A stretch of 64,000 nt of DNA from an uncultured Oscillospiraceae bacterium (GCA_910577365.1 CAJTMU010000008.1:1-64000), one strand, 5' to 3'; counted from the first letter of the stretch, positions 26,624-35,854 are shown. The notes: generated by a model from the sequence alone, not told the origin. Numbers and translations are program-made.

Positions 26624-27160
26624 TTAATTCTTCGTTTTCAGATGATCTAAAATCCAAAATGTAACCGGCTTGAAAATAGTATAAAAACCATATCCGAGCA
26701 TTCCGCCTATCACATTAGTAATTATATCTGTGATGTCAGAAGATCTGAAACCATCAATCAGTGGCTGCAATATTTCAATACCCAAACTCATTAAAAAACA
26801 GAAAAGAACCGTTGTAATAAATTTACCTGTTCTGTTTCGGGTTAATGGATATAGGAAACCAAATGGTACAGTCATAATAACGTTCAATATTATCTGCCTT
26901 AAAAAATCTCCTCTCCCCTCCAAAACATCTATAAACGGCACCAAGTTCATGGGTTTATATGGGTGATTCAAAACGAATGGGATAGAAGTTATTATTGGCA
27001 TCAATGTAAAATAAAGCACAAAAGAAAGATACGTATACATTAGTGTGTTAACAAGCAAAATATCTTTGCCTTTGATTTTCCACCTTCTGAAAAAAACAAA
27101 TACATATAAGAGAACCAAAACCGTAAAATCTATCAGGTACTTTATAGTAACCCACTTCAT
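26624..27160 (-). CDS. VanZ-family membrane protein
   Basis: The 178-residue protein has about five hydrophobic helices and the VanZ-type blocks LVPFIDVL, ILNVIMTVPFGFLYPL and SSDITDIITNVIGGMLGY. VanZ family members are associated with low-level teicoplanin resistance and membrane processes, but the biochemical role is not established. The gene is visibly more AT-rich than its neighbours and has a poor ribosome site, which may point to transfer. Confidence 0.8.
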   Translation of the reverse strand: MKWVTIKYLIDFTVLVLLYVFVFFRRWKIKGKDILLVNTLMYTYLSFVLYFTLMPIITSIPFVLNHPYKPMNLVPFIDVLEGRGDFLRQIILNVIMTVPFGFLYPLTRNRTGKFITTVLFCFLMSLGIEILQPLIDGFRSSDITDIITNVIGGMLGYGFYTIFKPVTFWILDHLKTKN

Positions 27161-27282
27161 AGTAAACCCATTCTTTCAAATTCCGATTTATTTAGCCGAT
27201 TATATTAATGCCGGCATTATAAATAATTAGTAAAACCCACCGTGGTATAGATTCACCAAAACATAAGATAAAAAATTTTAAG

Positions 27283-27316
27283 AATCCGCACGTTTGCGAA
27301 TGTAAACGTGCGGATT
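27283..27316 (-). terminator. terminator of the lactaldehyde reductase gene
   Basis: AATCCGCACGTTT (27283-27295) and AAACGTGCGGATT (27304-27316) form a 13-bp stem. On the minus strand it is followed by a T-rich run. The flanks (AAAATTTT..., GAAATTTCATG) resemble a miniature copy of the interspersed repeat family. Confidence 0.75.
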
Positions 27317-27375
27317 TTTGAAATTTCATGATACAATATTGTGCTGCGTTCCGGTTTTTGCATACCACATAGAAA

Positions 27376-28521
27376 TCAAAGAAGCTTCTTATACAGCTCG
27401 GTGATCTCCTCAACTGAGGTATCTCTGGGATTGCCGGGACGGCAGGCATCGTCATATGCAGACTGCGCGAGGAAAGGAATATCTTCAGGCTTTACGATGT
27501 CCTTAAGATTATCGGGAATACCAACGTCCTTGGAAAGCTGCTTAACAGCGTCAATCGCCGCCTTGCGATACTCATCCTGCGACATATTCTCAGTACCCTT
27601 AACGCCCATAGCCTTTGCTATATCGCGGTATTTCTCGCCTGTTGTGGAAGCGTTGTACTCCATAACGGTAGGCAGGATTATCGCGTTTGCGATTCCATGG
27701 GGAGTGTCGTAAAGCGCTCCGAGCGGGTGCGCCATGGAGTGAACTATACCCAAACCAACGTTTGAGAAGCCCATTCCCGCAACATACTGACCCAGCGCCA
27801 TTCCTTCGCGACCCTCAGGAGTGTTCTCAACTGCGCCTCGCAGCGACTCGGAGATAATCTCAATAGCCTTAAGGTGGAACATATCGGAAAGCGTCCACGC
27901 GCCCTTGGTGATGTATCCCTCAATAGCGTGAGTGAGCGCGTCCATACCGGTCGCCGCAGTAAGTCCCTTTGGCATGGTGCTCATCATATCGGGGTCTACG
28001 ACAGCCACAACGGGGATATCGTGAGGATCAACGCACACCATCTTCCTGTCCTTCTCGGTATCGGTGATAACATAGTTAATGGTGACCTCCGCCGCTGTTC
28101 CGGCAGTAGTGGGAACGGCGATTATCGGCACAGAGGGCTTTTTGGTGGGAGCAACTCCCTCAAGGCTTCTTACGTCCGCGAACTCGGGATTATTTATTAT
28201 AATGCCAACCGCCTTTGCGGTATCCATGGACGAGCCGCCGCCGATAGCGACAAGATAATCCGCTCCGCTCTTCTTGAATGCCTCAACGCCAGCCTGAACG
28301 TTCTGAATAGTGGGATTGGGCTTGATATCGGAGAAAATCTCATATGCAAGACCCGCCCCATCAAGCACGTCGGTAACCTTTTTTGTTACCCCGAACTTTA
28401 TCAGATCGGGATCGGAGCATACCAGAGCTTTATTGAAGCCCCTGTTCTTTGCTTCGTCAGCAACAGCTGCGACGGCACCCTTTCCGTGATAGGATGTTTC
28501 ATTGAGGATAAAACGATTCAT
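27376..28521 (-). CDS. fucO: iron-containing alcohol dehydrogenase, FucO-like lactaldehyde reductase
   Basis: The 381-residue enzyme begins MNRFILNETSYHGKGAV and closely follows E. coli FucO through AIGGGSSMDTAKAVGIIINN, PTTAGTAAEVTINYV and the metal-binding Asp/His region (DALTHAIEGYI, GIVHSMAHPLGA, YDTPHG). FucO reduces L-lactaldehyde to 1,2-propanediol during fucose or rhamnose fermentation. The ATG at 28521 was preferred because AAGGA is about 10 bases upstream. It follows the PocR-domain receptor gene by 89 bases on the same strand, with no clear terminator between. Confidence 0.88.
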   Translation of the reverse strand: MNRFILNETSYHGKGAVAAVADEAKNRGFNKALVCSDPDLIKFGVTKKVTDVLDGAGLAYEIFSDIKPNPTIQNVQAGVEAFKKSGADYLVAIGGGSSMDTAKAVGIIINNPEFADVRSLEGVAPTKKPSVPIIAVPTTAGTAAEVTINYVITDTEKDRKMVCVDPHDIPVVAVVDPDMMSTMPKGLTAATGMDALTHAIEGYITKGAWTLSDMFHLKAIEIISESLRGAVENTPEGREGMALGQYVAGMGFSNVGLGIVHSMAHPLGALYDTPHGIANAIILPTVMEYNASTTGEKYRDIAKAMGVKGTENMSQDEYRKAAIDAVKQLSKDVGIPDNLKDIVKPEDIPFLAQSAYDDACRPGNPRDTSVEEITELYKKLL

Positions 28522-28610
28522 GCTTATCATTTCCTTTCAGAATATATTTTGCGCGCCCCACACGTTTGACAGCATACTTTAACCGCCTCTCGCAGAGCCG
28601 TATTTATGTA

Positions 28611-29624
28611 TCAGATCTCCGAAACCATTTTGCTTACGTCACCCAGCTTCTCCTTCAGCGACTCGATAACCTCCTGATTTTTCTCGATATGAGAGTAAAC
28701 TGCCTTTATCTGGCTGTTAATATCTTTCATGGCTTTCTTAATACCGTTGAGGGTAGTTTCTATCTCACCCGCCTGTTTGGTGTTCTTGTCAGCGAGAGTA
28801 CGAACCTCCTGAGCTATAACATTGAAGCCCGCTCCTGCTGCACCTGCTCTTTTCGCCTCTATGGAAGCATTAAATCCGATAAGCGTAAGCTGTGTGGAAG
28901 CATTTTCTATGGTCTTGATAATGCTGTCGGTACTCTCAACTGCTTTCGCGGAACTTGCTGCCGATGTCTTTATCGAAGCAAAGCTTTCCGAAAGCGCCTG
29001 CATAGACTCCACTGCTTTTTCCATCTGTTCATTGATACCGGAAAAATCAGCATCTATATTTGAAACAATCCTTTCGCCGCGGTTTGACTGCTGCTGAGCC
29101 AGAGCACGCTGATAACCCACGTCTGACAGAGCGTTAGCCATCTGATAAAGAAGATTTGCCGCTGCGTCAATCTGCTTCTTGGGAACAATTTTTACCTTTT
29201 TTACGGCAGCCACATATTCGTCGGGGTCTACGCCGATATCACGCGCTATCTGACGGAATTTAGCCTCGTCAGGCTTTTCGGTAAGAACCTGACCACCGAT
29301 AAGAGAACCGATATGCTGACCGTTTACAATAATAGGAGCTGCAAAATCAACCAGACCGCCGTGACAGTAGTATACGGAAGGTCTGCCCGTGCGGCTTGCT
29401 TCCGCTCCGCCCTGAAGGTCGCACTTATTGCAGCGTTCGCAGCCGACGCGCGACTTTCTCGTAAGGTTCATACAGAAATCGGTTGGGCTACTGAGCTGCG
29501 TTACCGAGCCTGTATCGTCGGTAGCCAGCGCTGCCATGCCCGTAGCCTCTGCAAACGCGTCCTGAAGTGCCTGAAGGGTATCGCGGTCAATAACATCGAG
29601 AAGGGTAATATTATTTAAATCCAT
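28611..29624 (-). CDS. soluble chemoreceptor-like protein with PocR sensory domain
   Basis: The 337-residue protein has an N-terminal PocR domain (about 5-165: LQALQDAFAEATGMAALATD, a Cys-rich VGCERCNKCD, GGLVDFAAPIIVNGQHIGS). A methyl-accepting signalling domain follows (about 210-330; hairpin tip IGFNASIEAKRAGAAGAGF). No membrane helix is present, so it is cytosolic. PocR in Salmonella responds to 1,2-propanediol. The adjacent fucO makes that compound, so propanediol or a related alcohol is a likely ligand. AAGGAG precedes the ATG. Confidence 0.88.
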   Translation of the reverse strand: MDLNNITLLDVIDRDTLQALQDAFAEATGMAALATDDTGSVTQLSSPTDFCMNLTRKSRVGCERCNKCDLQGGAEASRTGRPSVYYCHGGLVDFAAPIIVNGQHIGSLIGGQVLTEKPDEAKFRQIARDIGVDPDEYVAAVKKVKIVPKKQIDAAANLLYQMANALSDVGYQRALAQQQSNRGERIVSNIDADFSGINEQMEKAVESMQALSESFASIKTSAASSAKAVESTDSIIKTIENASTQLTLIGFNASIEAKRAGAAGAGFNVIAQEVRTLADKNTKQAGEIETTLNGIKKAMKDINSQIKAVYSHIEKNQEVIESLKEKLGDVSKMVSEI

Positions 29625-29657
29625 TTTAATACTCCTTTTTAGTGTTTATTTATATAT

Positions 29658-29686
29658 ATTATACAATATTTCCGAAAATAAATCAA
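29658..29686 (-). promoter_or_regulatory. sigma-A promoter of the PocR receptor gene
   Basis: On the minus strand: TTGATT (29681-29686), a 17-base spacer, TATAAT (29658-29663). It probably also drives fucO. Confidence 0.65.
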
Positions 29687-29834
29687 GTAAAATTAATATA
29701 AAAGGGAAACATAAAAGTACAAAATCTCTGCTGAAATTTTGGCGGTTTTTCACAATACGACTGTAATTGCGCCTTTAAATAAAAGTTTTTTTTGCAAAAA
29801 ATCAAAAAATTTTCTTTGAGAACAGGAATATGAC

Positions 29835-29863
29835 TTGATTATTTTATAAAAAAATATTATAAT
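29835..29863 (+). promoter_or_regulatory. sigma-A promoter of the 210-residue unknown gene
   Basis: TTGATT (29835-29840), a 17-base spacer and TATAAT (29858-29863), 32 bases before the start. Confidence 0.65.
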
Positions 29864-29895
29864 AGTAGTTAAGTAATATTTTGGGAGGTCGCAAA

Positions 29896-30528
29896 ATGGA
29901 ATTTATCAGCGAGCGCACAGCGTATACACTTATTTCGGAAGCCGTGGCAAAGGCAGGCGTATCACTTTTTAATGCCGTCAAGTATATATACATGATAGCG
30001 GACAAGGATTTTTACAACATAAACATCAAGGATATTTTTAAAATAGCCTTGAGCAATATATCCGATACCACCTGTCTGTATAACACGGGTATAAAGCTGG
30101 ATAAAGAGCGCTGCGCGGAAATGAACTCACCTGAATACGAAAGGGTTTTGTCGCTGATGGTATACAGTTTTGCGGTAAGGCTTCCCCTGCTTAAAAACGT
30201 AAAAACAAAAGGAGGAAGCCTTAACGACAAGCAGATTAAGGCGATATATGATCTTGTCATAGCAAAGGGAGCGGGAAATTACGACAATATAATCACAGAC
30301 GACTTTGAGGAAATACGGCGGCTTGTAAAACAAAACAGACCCGTGCCCGCATATGACGCGGAGTGGTATAAAGGGTACATATATACGTATGTTCCTGCCC
30401 TCGCCACCATTTCAAACAAAAACGTTTTCCTGCTTGGGAGCGCGGATATACTGTTCACGCTGTTCCACAGCTGCCTCGAGGAGGAGCTTGAGAGGCTGCT
30501 CAACGCGCTGGCGAGCGACAGCAGATAA
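29896..30528 (+). CDS. protein of unknown function, 210 residues
   Basis: I do not recognise it. It begins MEFISERTAYTLISEAVAKA and is mainly alpha-helical by composition. It has one short hydrophobic segment (LATISNKNVFLLGSADILFT) and a Leu/Glu-rich end (CLEEELERLL). There is no signal peptide or metal motif. GGGAGG and a good promoter precede it, so it is expressed alone. An in-frame TTG at 29881 overlaps the ribosome site and was rejected. Confidence 0.7.
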   Translation: MEFISERTAYTLISEAVAKAGVSLFNAVKYIYMIADKDFYNINIKDIFKIALSNISDTTCLYNTGIKLDKERCAEMNSPEYERVLSLMVYSFAVRLPLLKNVKTKGGSLNDKQIKAIYDLVIAKGAGNYDNIITDDFEEIRRLVKQNRPVPAYDAEWYKGYIYTYVPALATISNKNVFLLGSADILFTLFHSCLEEELERLLNALASDSR

Positions 30529-30696
30529 ACAATATTGTTGCAGCGCAATGTCGGCGCGAAAAATTCAAGCTTAAATAATTTGCCCTTTTTGGAATTATAC
30601 AGACAATGAAAAAAGCACTAAATATGCATTGCGGGTGGCAGGCAAACTTTAAAGAGATGGTTTTTATTTGATTTGACCATGAAAGAATGGAAACAG

Positions 30697-31185
30697 ATGA
30701 AAATAACTATTGAACCTATAGCTATCGAACAAAAATCCGTGTTTGTGCAAATGATGGAATTATACAATTATGATTTCTCGGAGTTTTCCAATGATGACAT
30801 TAACGAATATGGATATTTTGGGTATTCTCGAATTGATGATTACTGGAATGAGGAAGGAAGATACCCCTTCTTTGTAAGAGTGGACGGAAAGCTGGCAGGA
30901 TTAGTATTGATTAGGTCTTGCAGCGAATATAATGATTTGCAGTATCCTCATAATATAGCAGAATTTTTTATCATGAAAAAATATCGAAAAAAAGGAGTTG
31001 GTAGAATTGTCGCCAAGGAGATATTTGACAAATTTGCCGGAGGCTGGGAGATATCGATTTGGTCGAATAATAATGCAGCGAAAAAGTTTTGGGAAAAAGT
31101 TGTTCATGAATATACCGATGGAAAATATACATTATTTTCATCATCAGAAAATAAAATTGAGGGATTTACTTTTTATAATGCGTAA
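30697..31185 (+). CDS. GNAT-family N-acetyltransferase
   Basis: The roughly 162-residue protein has the acetyl-CoA loop in YRKKGVGRIVAKEIFDKF and the following NNNAAKKFWEKV typical of GNAT enzymes, with HNIAEFFIMKKYR as the strand before the loop. The substrate is unknown. The start is uncertain: 30697 gives MKITIEPIAI, and an in-frame ATG at 30679 is also possible. It is AT-rich compared with its neighbours, which may indicate transfer. Confidence 0.8.
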   Translation: MKITIEPIAIEQKSVFVQMMELYNYDFSEFSNDDINEYGYFGYSRIDDYWNEEGRYPFFVRVDGKLAGLVLIRSCSEYNDLQYPHNIAEFFIMKKYRKKGVGRIVAKEIFDKFAGGWEISIWSNNNAAKKFWEKVVHEYTDGKYTLFSSSENKIEGFTFYNA

Positions 31186-31345
31186 ATATATGCAGGAAAA
31201 TGTTTTATGCTTCAAGTTTTATGCAGCAGAAACATTTCTCGGAAAAGGGTGAAATAATTTGCTCCTAATCATCTTTTAAGCGAGGAGCAAATTGGCGCTG
31301 CAAAGAGCAACATATAAAATAACAAGAAAATCGGGAGAGAAGAAA

Positions 31346-32188
31346 ATGGGTAAGGTAAAGATCTGCGCGGACAGTGTCTGCGATCTGTCTGAGGAGCTTA
31401 AAAATCGGTATGACATAAGCGTTGTGCCGCTGTATGTCACCAAGGGTGAGGAAACCTTGCGTGATGGCGTGGAAATTGGTCAGAATGAGGTTTTCGCTTA
31501 TTACAGGAGTACAGGAAAGCTTTGCAGCACTTCCGCGGTAAATGTTGAGGATTTCGCGGGATTCTTTAAGGAACAGTTGGATGGATATGACGAACTGGTC
31601 ATCATAACAATAAGCTCAGAATTTTCAAGCTGCTATCAGAACGCCTGCATTGCCGCTGAGGATTTTGACAATGTCGAGGTTGTGGACTCACGCAATCTGT
31701 CAACGGGCGAGGGTCTGGTCGCAGTTTCGGCGGCAAAGCTGGCTGAAAAGGGTCTTGGCGCAAAGGAAATAGCGGAAAAGCTGCGGAATGATATAATACC
31801 AAAGGTTGACGCCAGCTTTTTTGTGGCAAACGTGGAATATCTGCATAAGGGCGGACGCTGTTCAAGCATAGCTGCTCTTGGAGCAAACCTGCTTAAGCTG
31901 AAGCCTTGTATAGATGTTATTGATGGAAAAATGAAGGTAACAAAGAAGTACCGCGGAAGTATTGAAAAAACAATCAAGGATTATGTCAGAGACAGGCTCA
32001 CAGGTGTTGACGCAGATGATGATTTGATTTTCATCACGCACACCACATCAAAAGCGAACACCGAGCTTACCGCGCTGGAGATACCTAAATACAAGAGCTT
32101 CAAGGAGACGGCGGTCACCGATGCGGGCTGCACAGTTGCGTGTCACTGCGGCGAGGATACGCTCGGAATCTTGTTTATAAGAAAGTAA
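31346..32188 (+). CDS. DegV family fatty-acid-binding protein
   Basis: The 280-residue protein starts MGKVKICADSVCDLSEEL and has LCSTSAVNVEDF, TISSEFSSCYQNA, VEYLHKGGRCS and a C-terminal HCGEDTLGIL. DegV/FakB proteins bind a fatty acid and present it to the kinase FakA. GGGAG is 9 bases before the ATG. An upstream in-frame start lacks a ribosome site. No fakA is nearby. Confidence 0.9.
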   Translation: MGKVKICADSVCDLSEELKNRYDISVVPLYVTKGEETLRDGVEIGQNEVFAYYRSTGKLCSTSAVNVEDFAGFFKEQLDGYDELVIITISSEFSSCYQNACIAAEDFDNVEVVDSRNLSTGEGLVAVSAAKLAEKGLGAKEIAEKLRNDIIPKVDASFFVANVEYLHKGGRCSSIAALGANLLKLKPCIDVIDGKMKVTKKYRGSIEKTIKDYVRDRLTGVDADDDLIFITHTTSKANTELTALEIPKYKSFKETAVTDAGCTVACHCGEDTLGILFIRK

Positions 32189-32256
32189 AATATCACGGCG
32201 AAAGCAAATGTACGGGTTGCCATGCATAAACTATTCCTGAAAGGTGGGAACAGTTT

Positions 32257-32748
32257 ATGAAACGGTTCAGCAGATTTGCTTATATAGAAAATGAAAGCCA
32301 CGCTCTGGAAGCGGAGATAAAGGGCAGCGAAGTCCACCCGGCGATAGTGGGAATGGTGTATGTATACGAACTGCCACAAGGATTTTATTTACAGGCGGAT
32401 ATAGAGGGACTGCCGGAATCAAGAGTGTTCGGGCTGCATATACACGATGGCTTGGTGTGTGCCCCAACAGGGCCAAACAATCCGTTCTCTGATTCAGGCG
32501 GACACCTTAACAACTGCGGTGAAGGCATATGGTGCAGCCGTCACCCATATCACGCTGGTGATCTGCCGCCGCTGTTCTCGAATGAGAAAGGAAAATCCAG
32601 CATTCGGGTATACATCGACAGGGCGAACATTGATGAGATATCGGGCAAGCCCATAGTTATACACGGGCTGCCGGACGATTTTAAAACCCAACCCTCGGGC
32701 AATTCGGGCGTCCGTATCGCCTGCGGGATACTTAAGAAAAAAATATGA
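32257..32748 (+). CDS. Cu/Zn superoxide dismutase family protein
   Basis: The 163-residue protein retains all expected metal ligands by position: two His in FGLHIHDGL, His in GGHLNN, His in SRHPYHAGD (two) with Asp, and His in PIVIHGLPDDF. A Cys pair (LVCAPTG and IACGIL) could form the conserved disulfide, and SGNSGVRIACG matches the family signature. No signal peptide is visible, unusual for a bacterial SodC, which is normally periplasmic or lipid-anchored. AAGGTGGG precedes the ATG. Whether it dismutates superoxide in an anaerobe is unknown. Confidence 0.8.
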   Translation: MKRFSRFAYIENESHALEAEIKGSEVHPAIVGMVYVYELPQGFYLQADIEGLPESRVFGLHIHDGLVCAPTGPNNPFSDSGGHLNNCGEGIWCSRHPYHAGDLPPLFSNEKGKSSIRVYIDRANIDEISGKPIVIHGLPDDFKTQPSGNSGVRIACGILKKKI

Positions 32749-32819
32749 AGCCAAGGTAATAAGCGGAGCTTATTTGCTCCAAATTTTTTGCTTAACCTTG
32801 GAAGCGGAGGTAAAATAAT

Positions 32820-34076
32820 ATGGCAAGCGAAATAAGAAACGAGGCTCTGTGGGAAAGCGGAGCGGCTAAAATCGAATGGGTAAAAAGAAATATGCCGCTG
32901 CTTAACGGCATTGAGAAGGAATTTGAAGCGGAAAAGCCTTTTAAAGGTCTTCGCATAGCGCTTTCGGTACATCTGGAGGCTAAAACCGCCTACCTGTGCA
33001 AGGTGCTGGCGGCGGGCGGCGCGGAAATGTTTGTTACGGGAAGCAATCCGCTTTCCACTCAGGACGACGTTGCGGCGGGGCTTGTGCACGACGGATTGAA
33101 TGTTTTTGCATGGTATAATGCCACCGAGGATGAGTATCACTCGCATATTTCCAAAGTTATTCAAGCAAAGCCGAACGTCATCATTGACGACGGCGGCGAT
33201 CTGGTAAATCTTATCCATAACGAGTATCCCGAACTGATAACCGAAGTGATAGGCGGCTGCGAGGAGACCACAACGGGAATTATCCGTCTTAAGGCAATGG
33301 ACAAGGCGGGAGCGCTGAAATTTCCGATGGTTCTTGTGAACGACGCGGACTGCAAACACCTGTTCGACAACCGCTACGGCACGGGTCAGTCGGTGTGGGA
33401 CGGCATAAACAGGACCACAAATCTTATCGTGGCGGGAAAAAACGTGGTAGTAGCGGGATACGGCTGGTGCGGAAAGGGCGTTGCAATGCGCGCGAAAGGT
33501 CTGGGCGCTTCCGTTATAGTAACCGAGATTGACCCGATAAAAGCAATGGAAGCGGTAATGGACGGCTTTAAGGTAATGCCTATGAAAGAGGCGGCAAAGG
33601 TCGGTGATTTCTTTGTAACAGTCACCGGCTGCGCGGACGTTATAGGCGAGGAAGCGTTCATGAATATGAAAGACGGCGCGATTTGCTGCAACGCAGGTCA
33701 TTTTGACGTTGAGGTGAATATGGCAAAGCTTCGCGAGATTGCCGAAAGCAGCTATACCGCGCGCAGCAATATAGTCGGATACAGATTGAAAAATGGCAAT
33801 ACGGTCTTTGTTATCGCGGAGGGCAGACTGGTAAATCTGGCAGCGGGCGACGGACACCCCGCGGAAATCATGGATATGAGCTTTGCGATACAGGCGCTCT
33901 CCGCGGAATATCTTGTTAAAAATCGGGACAAGCTCCGCAGCGGCGGTTCAATGACGCTTAACGTGCCCAAGGATATTGACAGAAAGGTCGCGGAGCGGAA
34001 GCTTGCCGCGTGGGGTATTTCTGTGGACAAGCTTACACCCGAACAGGAGAAATATCTCAACGGCTGGGAAGTGTAA
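32820..34076 (+). CDS. ahcY: adenosylhomocysteinase
   Basis: The 418-residue enzyme hydrolyses S-adenosylhomocysteine to adenosine and homocysteine. It has LEAKTAYLCKVLAAGGAEM, GGCEETTTGIIRL, VAGYGWCGKGVAMRAKGLGA (NAD binding), NAGHFDVEV and a C-terminal tail. GGAGG precedes the ATG. A nested hairpin (CCAAGGT...ACCTTGG, about 32752-32803) lies just upstream. The last base overlaps the next start (TAATG), coupling it to the methyltransferase. Confidence 0.95.
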   Translation: MASEIRNEALWESGAAKIEWVKRNMPLLNGIEKEFEAEKPFKGLRIALSVHLEAKTAYLCKVLAAGGAEMFVTGSNPLSTQDDVAAGLVHDGLNVFAWYNATEDEYHSHISKVIQAKPNVIIDDGGDLVNLIHNEYPELITEVIGGCEETTTGIIRLKAMDKAGALKFPMVLVNDADCKHLFDNRYGTGQSVWDGINRTTNLIVAGKNVVVAGYGWCGKGVAMRAKGLGASVIVTEIDPIKAMEAVMDGFKVMPMKEAAKVGDFFVTVTGCADVIGEEAFMNMKDGAICCNAGHFDVEVNMAKLREIAESSYTARSNIVGYRLKNGNTVFVIAEGRLVNLAAGDGHPAEIMDMSFAIQALSAEYLVKNRDKLRSGGSMTLNVPKDIDRKVAERKLAAWGISVDKLTPEQEKYLNGWEV

Positions 34077-34849
34077 TGGGCTGGGATAATACGCAGTATC
34101 TGAAATTCAAAAGAGAACGCACTCAGCCCGCTATCGACCTCGCCGCGAGGCTGACCGTTGAAAACCCGACGGATATAATCGACGTGGGGTGCGGACCGGG
34201 AAACAGCAGCAGGGTGCTGAAAGACCGCTATCCAAACGCGAGAGTTCTGGGCGCGGACAGCAGTGAAAATATGCTGCAAAAAGCGAAAGCGGATAATCCC
34301 GATATTGAATTTGTCATGCTGGACGCAAGCGGAGATATAAGCGGATATAACAACAGATTTGACGCGGTTTTTTCAAACGCCTGTTTGCAGTGGATACCCG
34401 ACCATGAAAAGCTGCTTCCGCGGCTTTTCGCGCTGTTAAAGGCGGGCGGGACACTCGCGGTGCAGATACCCATGAATTTTGAGGAACCGATACACAAGAT
34501 ACTTACGGAGCTTGCGGAAGCCGAGGAATGGCGCGGAAAGCTTTGTATCCCGCGGCAGTTTCACACTCTTACGCAGGAGAAATATTTTGATATAATATCG
34601 GGGCTGACGGACGATTTTGAAATGTGGCAGACTACATATTGCCACCGTATGCCCGACCACGGGGCTATTATGGAGTGGTACAGAGCCACGGGAATGCGCC
34701 CTTATCTTGAAGCGCTCAGCGGGCGCGATGCCGCCGAGTTTGAGCGTCAGGTCAGGGAAAGAGTGGCGAAGGAATACGCTGTCAGAAAAAACGGCGAAAT
34801 AATTTTCAGGTTTCCGCGGTTTTTCTTTGTGGCTAAAAAGTCAATGTAA
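34076..34849 (+). CDS. tam: trans-aconitate 2-methyltransferase-like protein
   Basis: The 257-residue SAM-dependent methyltransferase begins MGWDNTQYLKFKRERTQPAI, matching E. coli Tam. DVGCGPGNSSRVL is motif I, SNACLQWIPDHEKLLPRL and AVQIPMNFEEPIH follow, and MPDHGAIMEWYRATGMRPYL is a Tam-specific block. Tam methylates trans-aconitate, an inhibitor of aconitase. It starts on the stop of ahcY, so the enzyme that destroys the methylation by-product is made with it. The next gene, punA, could use the adenosine released. Confidence 0.87.
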   Translation: MGWDNTQYLKFKRERTQPAIDLAARLTVENPTDIIDVGCGPGNSSRVLKDRYPNARVLGADSSENMLQKAKADNPDIEFVMLDASGDISGYNNRFDAVFSNACLQWIPDHEKLLPRLFALLKAGGTLAVQIPMNFEEPIHKILTELAEAEEWRGKLCIPRQFHTLTQEKYFDIISGLTDDFEMWQTTYCHRMPDHGAIMEWYRATGMRPYLEALSGRDAAEFERQVRERVAKEYAVRKNGEIIFRFPRFFFVAKKSM

Positions 34850-34901
34850 AAAGCCGTGAAAAAATTACGCGGCAAAAGCGCTGAAAGCTCACGAAAATTG
34901 A

Positions 34902-35011
34902 ACGCCAACGCATGAATTTTCCACAAAGCGGACGGAGTTTTACCGCCGAGGTTTACGGAACCCGCCTCAGGCAGGTGGAGTGGTGCGAAAAATTTAAATT
35001 AAAATCAGGAG
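34902..35011 (+). repeat. interspersed palindromic element, copy 6
   Basis: The left end is CCAACGCATGAATTTTCCAC and the right end GGTGCGAAAAATTTAAATTA. The right end runs into AAAATCAGGAGG, the ribosome site of punA. Confidence 0.7.
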
Positions 35012-35017
35012 GACAAA

Positions 35018-35854
35018 ATGAACGCTGTATATGAAAAACTGCTGAAAATATATGAGCAGGCGGCGAAGCGCATAAGCTTCAAGCCCGAGCTGGCGCTGAT
35101 ATTAGGGAGCGGGCTGGGCGAGTTCTGCGATACCATGGAGATAAAGGAAACGCTGGAATACGGGGAGCTGGAGAGTTTTCCCGTGTCTACGGTGGCGGGT
35201 CACAAGGGACGGTTCGTGTTCGGATACGCGGGCGGCGTGCCTGTTGTGGCAATGCAGGGCAGAGTGCATTATTATGAGGGATATGCCGTGCAGGATGTTG
35301 TGCTTCCCACGCGGCTGATGAAGCTAATGGGGGCGGAAACTCTGTTTCTCACCAACGCGGCGGGCGGCATAAACCCGAGCTTTCACGCGGGGGATTTCAT
35401 GCTGATAACTGATCACATTTCGTCGCTCGTGCCCTCGCCGCTTATCGGGGAGAATATCGGGGAGCTGGGAACGCGCTTTCCCGATATGTCGGAGGTTTAC
35501 AGCCGACGCTTAAGAAGAATTGTTGAGGGAGCTGCCGCCGCGGTCGGAGCGCCCCTACAGCGCGGCGTATATATCCAGACCACGGGTCCCAACTATGAAA
35601 CTCCCGCCGAAATACGCGCTTACAGAGGTATGGGCGCGGACGCGGTGGGAATGTCAACGGCGATAGAAGCTATGGCGGCGCGCCACGCGGGAATGGAGGT
35701 CTGCGGGATAAGCTGCATTTCAAACCTTGCGGCGGGAATCTCCGCGAATCCGCTTTCGCACAAGGAAGTGCAGGAGACCGCCGACAGGGTCGCTCCGCTG
35801 TTCAGAAAACTTGTTACACGGGCAATCACGGATATTCACGGCGCAAAAGCCTGA
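35018..35854 (+). CDS. punA: purine nucleoside phosphorylase
   Basis: The 278-residue trimeric-type phosphorylase has LILGSGLGEF, VAGHKGRFVFG, QGRVHYYEGY, TNAAGGINP and GPNYETPAEIRAYRGMGADA. It splits purine nucleosides (mainly inosine and guanosine) with phosphate. Adenosine would need prior deamination in most members of this class. AGGAGG comes from the right end of the repeat element. It follows ahcY-tam, consistent with salvage of nucleosides from the methylation cycle. Confidence 0.93.
   Translation: MNAVYEKLLKIYEQAAKRISFKPELALILGSGLGEFCDTMEIKETLEYGELESFPVSTVAGHKGRFVFGYAGGVPVVAMQGRVHYYEGYAVQDVVLPTRLMKLMGAETLFLTNAAGGINPSFHAGDFMLITDHISSLVPSPLIGENIGELGTRFPDMSEVYSRRLRRIVEGAAAAVGAPLQRGVYIQTTGPNYETPAEIRAYRGMGADAVGMSTAIEAMAARHAGMEVCGISCISNLAAGISANPLSHKEVQETADRVAPLFRKLVTRAITDIHGAKA

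Noticed and set aside
32550..33857. Long open frame on the minus strand opposite ahcY
   Set aside because: It overlaps the ahcY and SOD coding regions, has no domain resemblance and no ribosome site, so it is a shadow frame.
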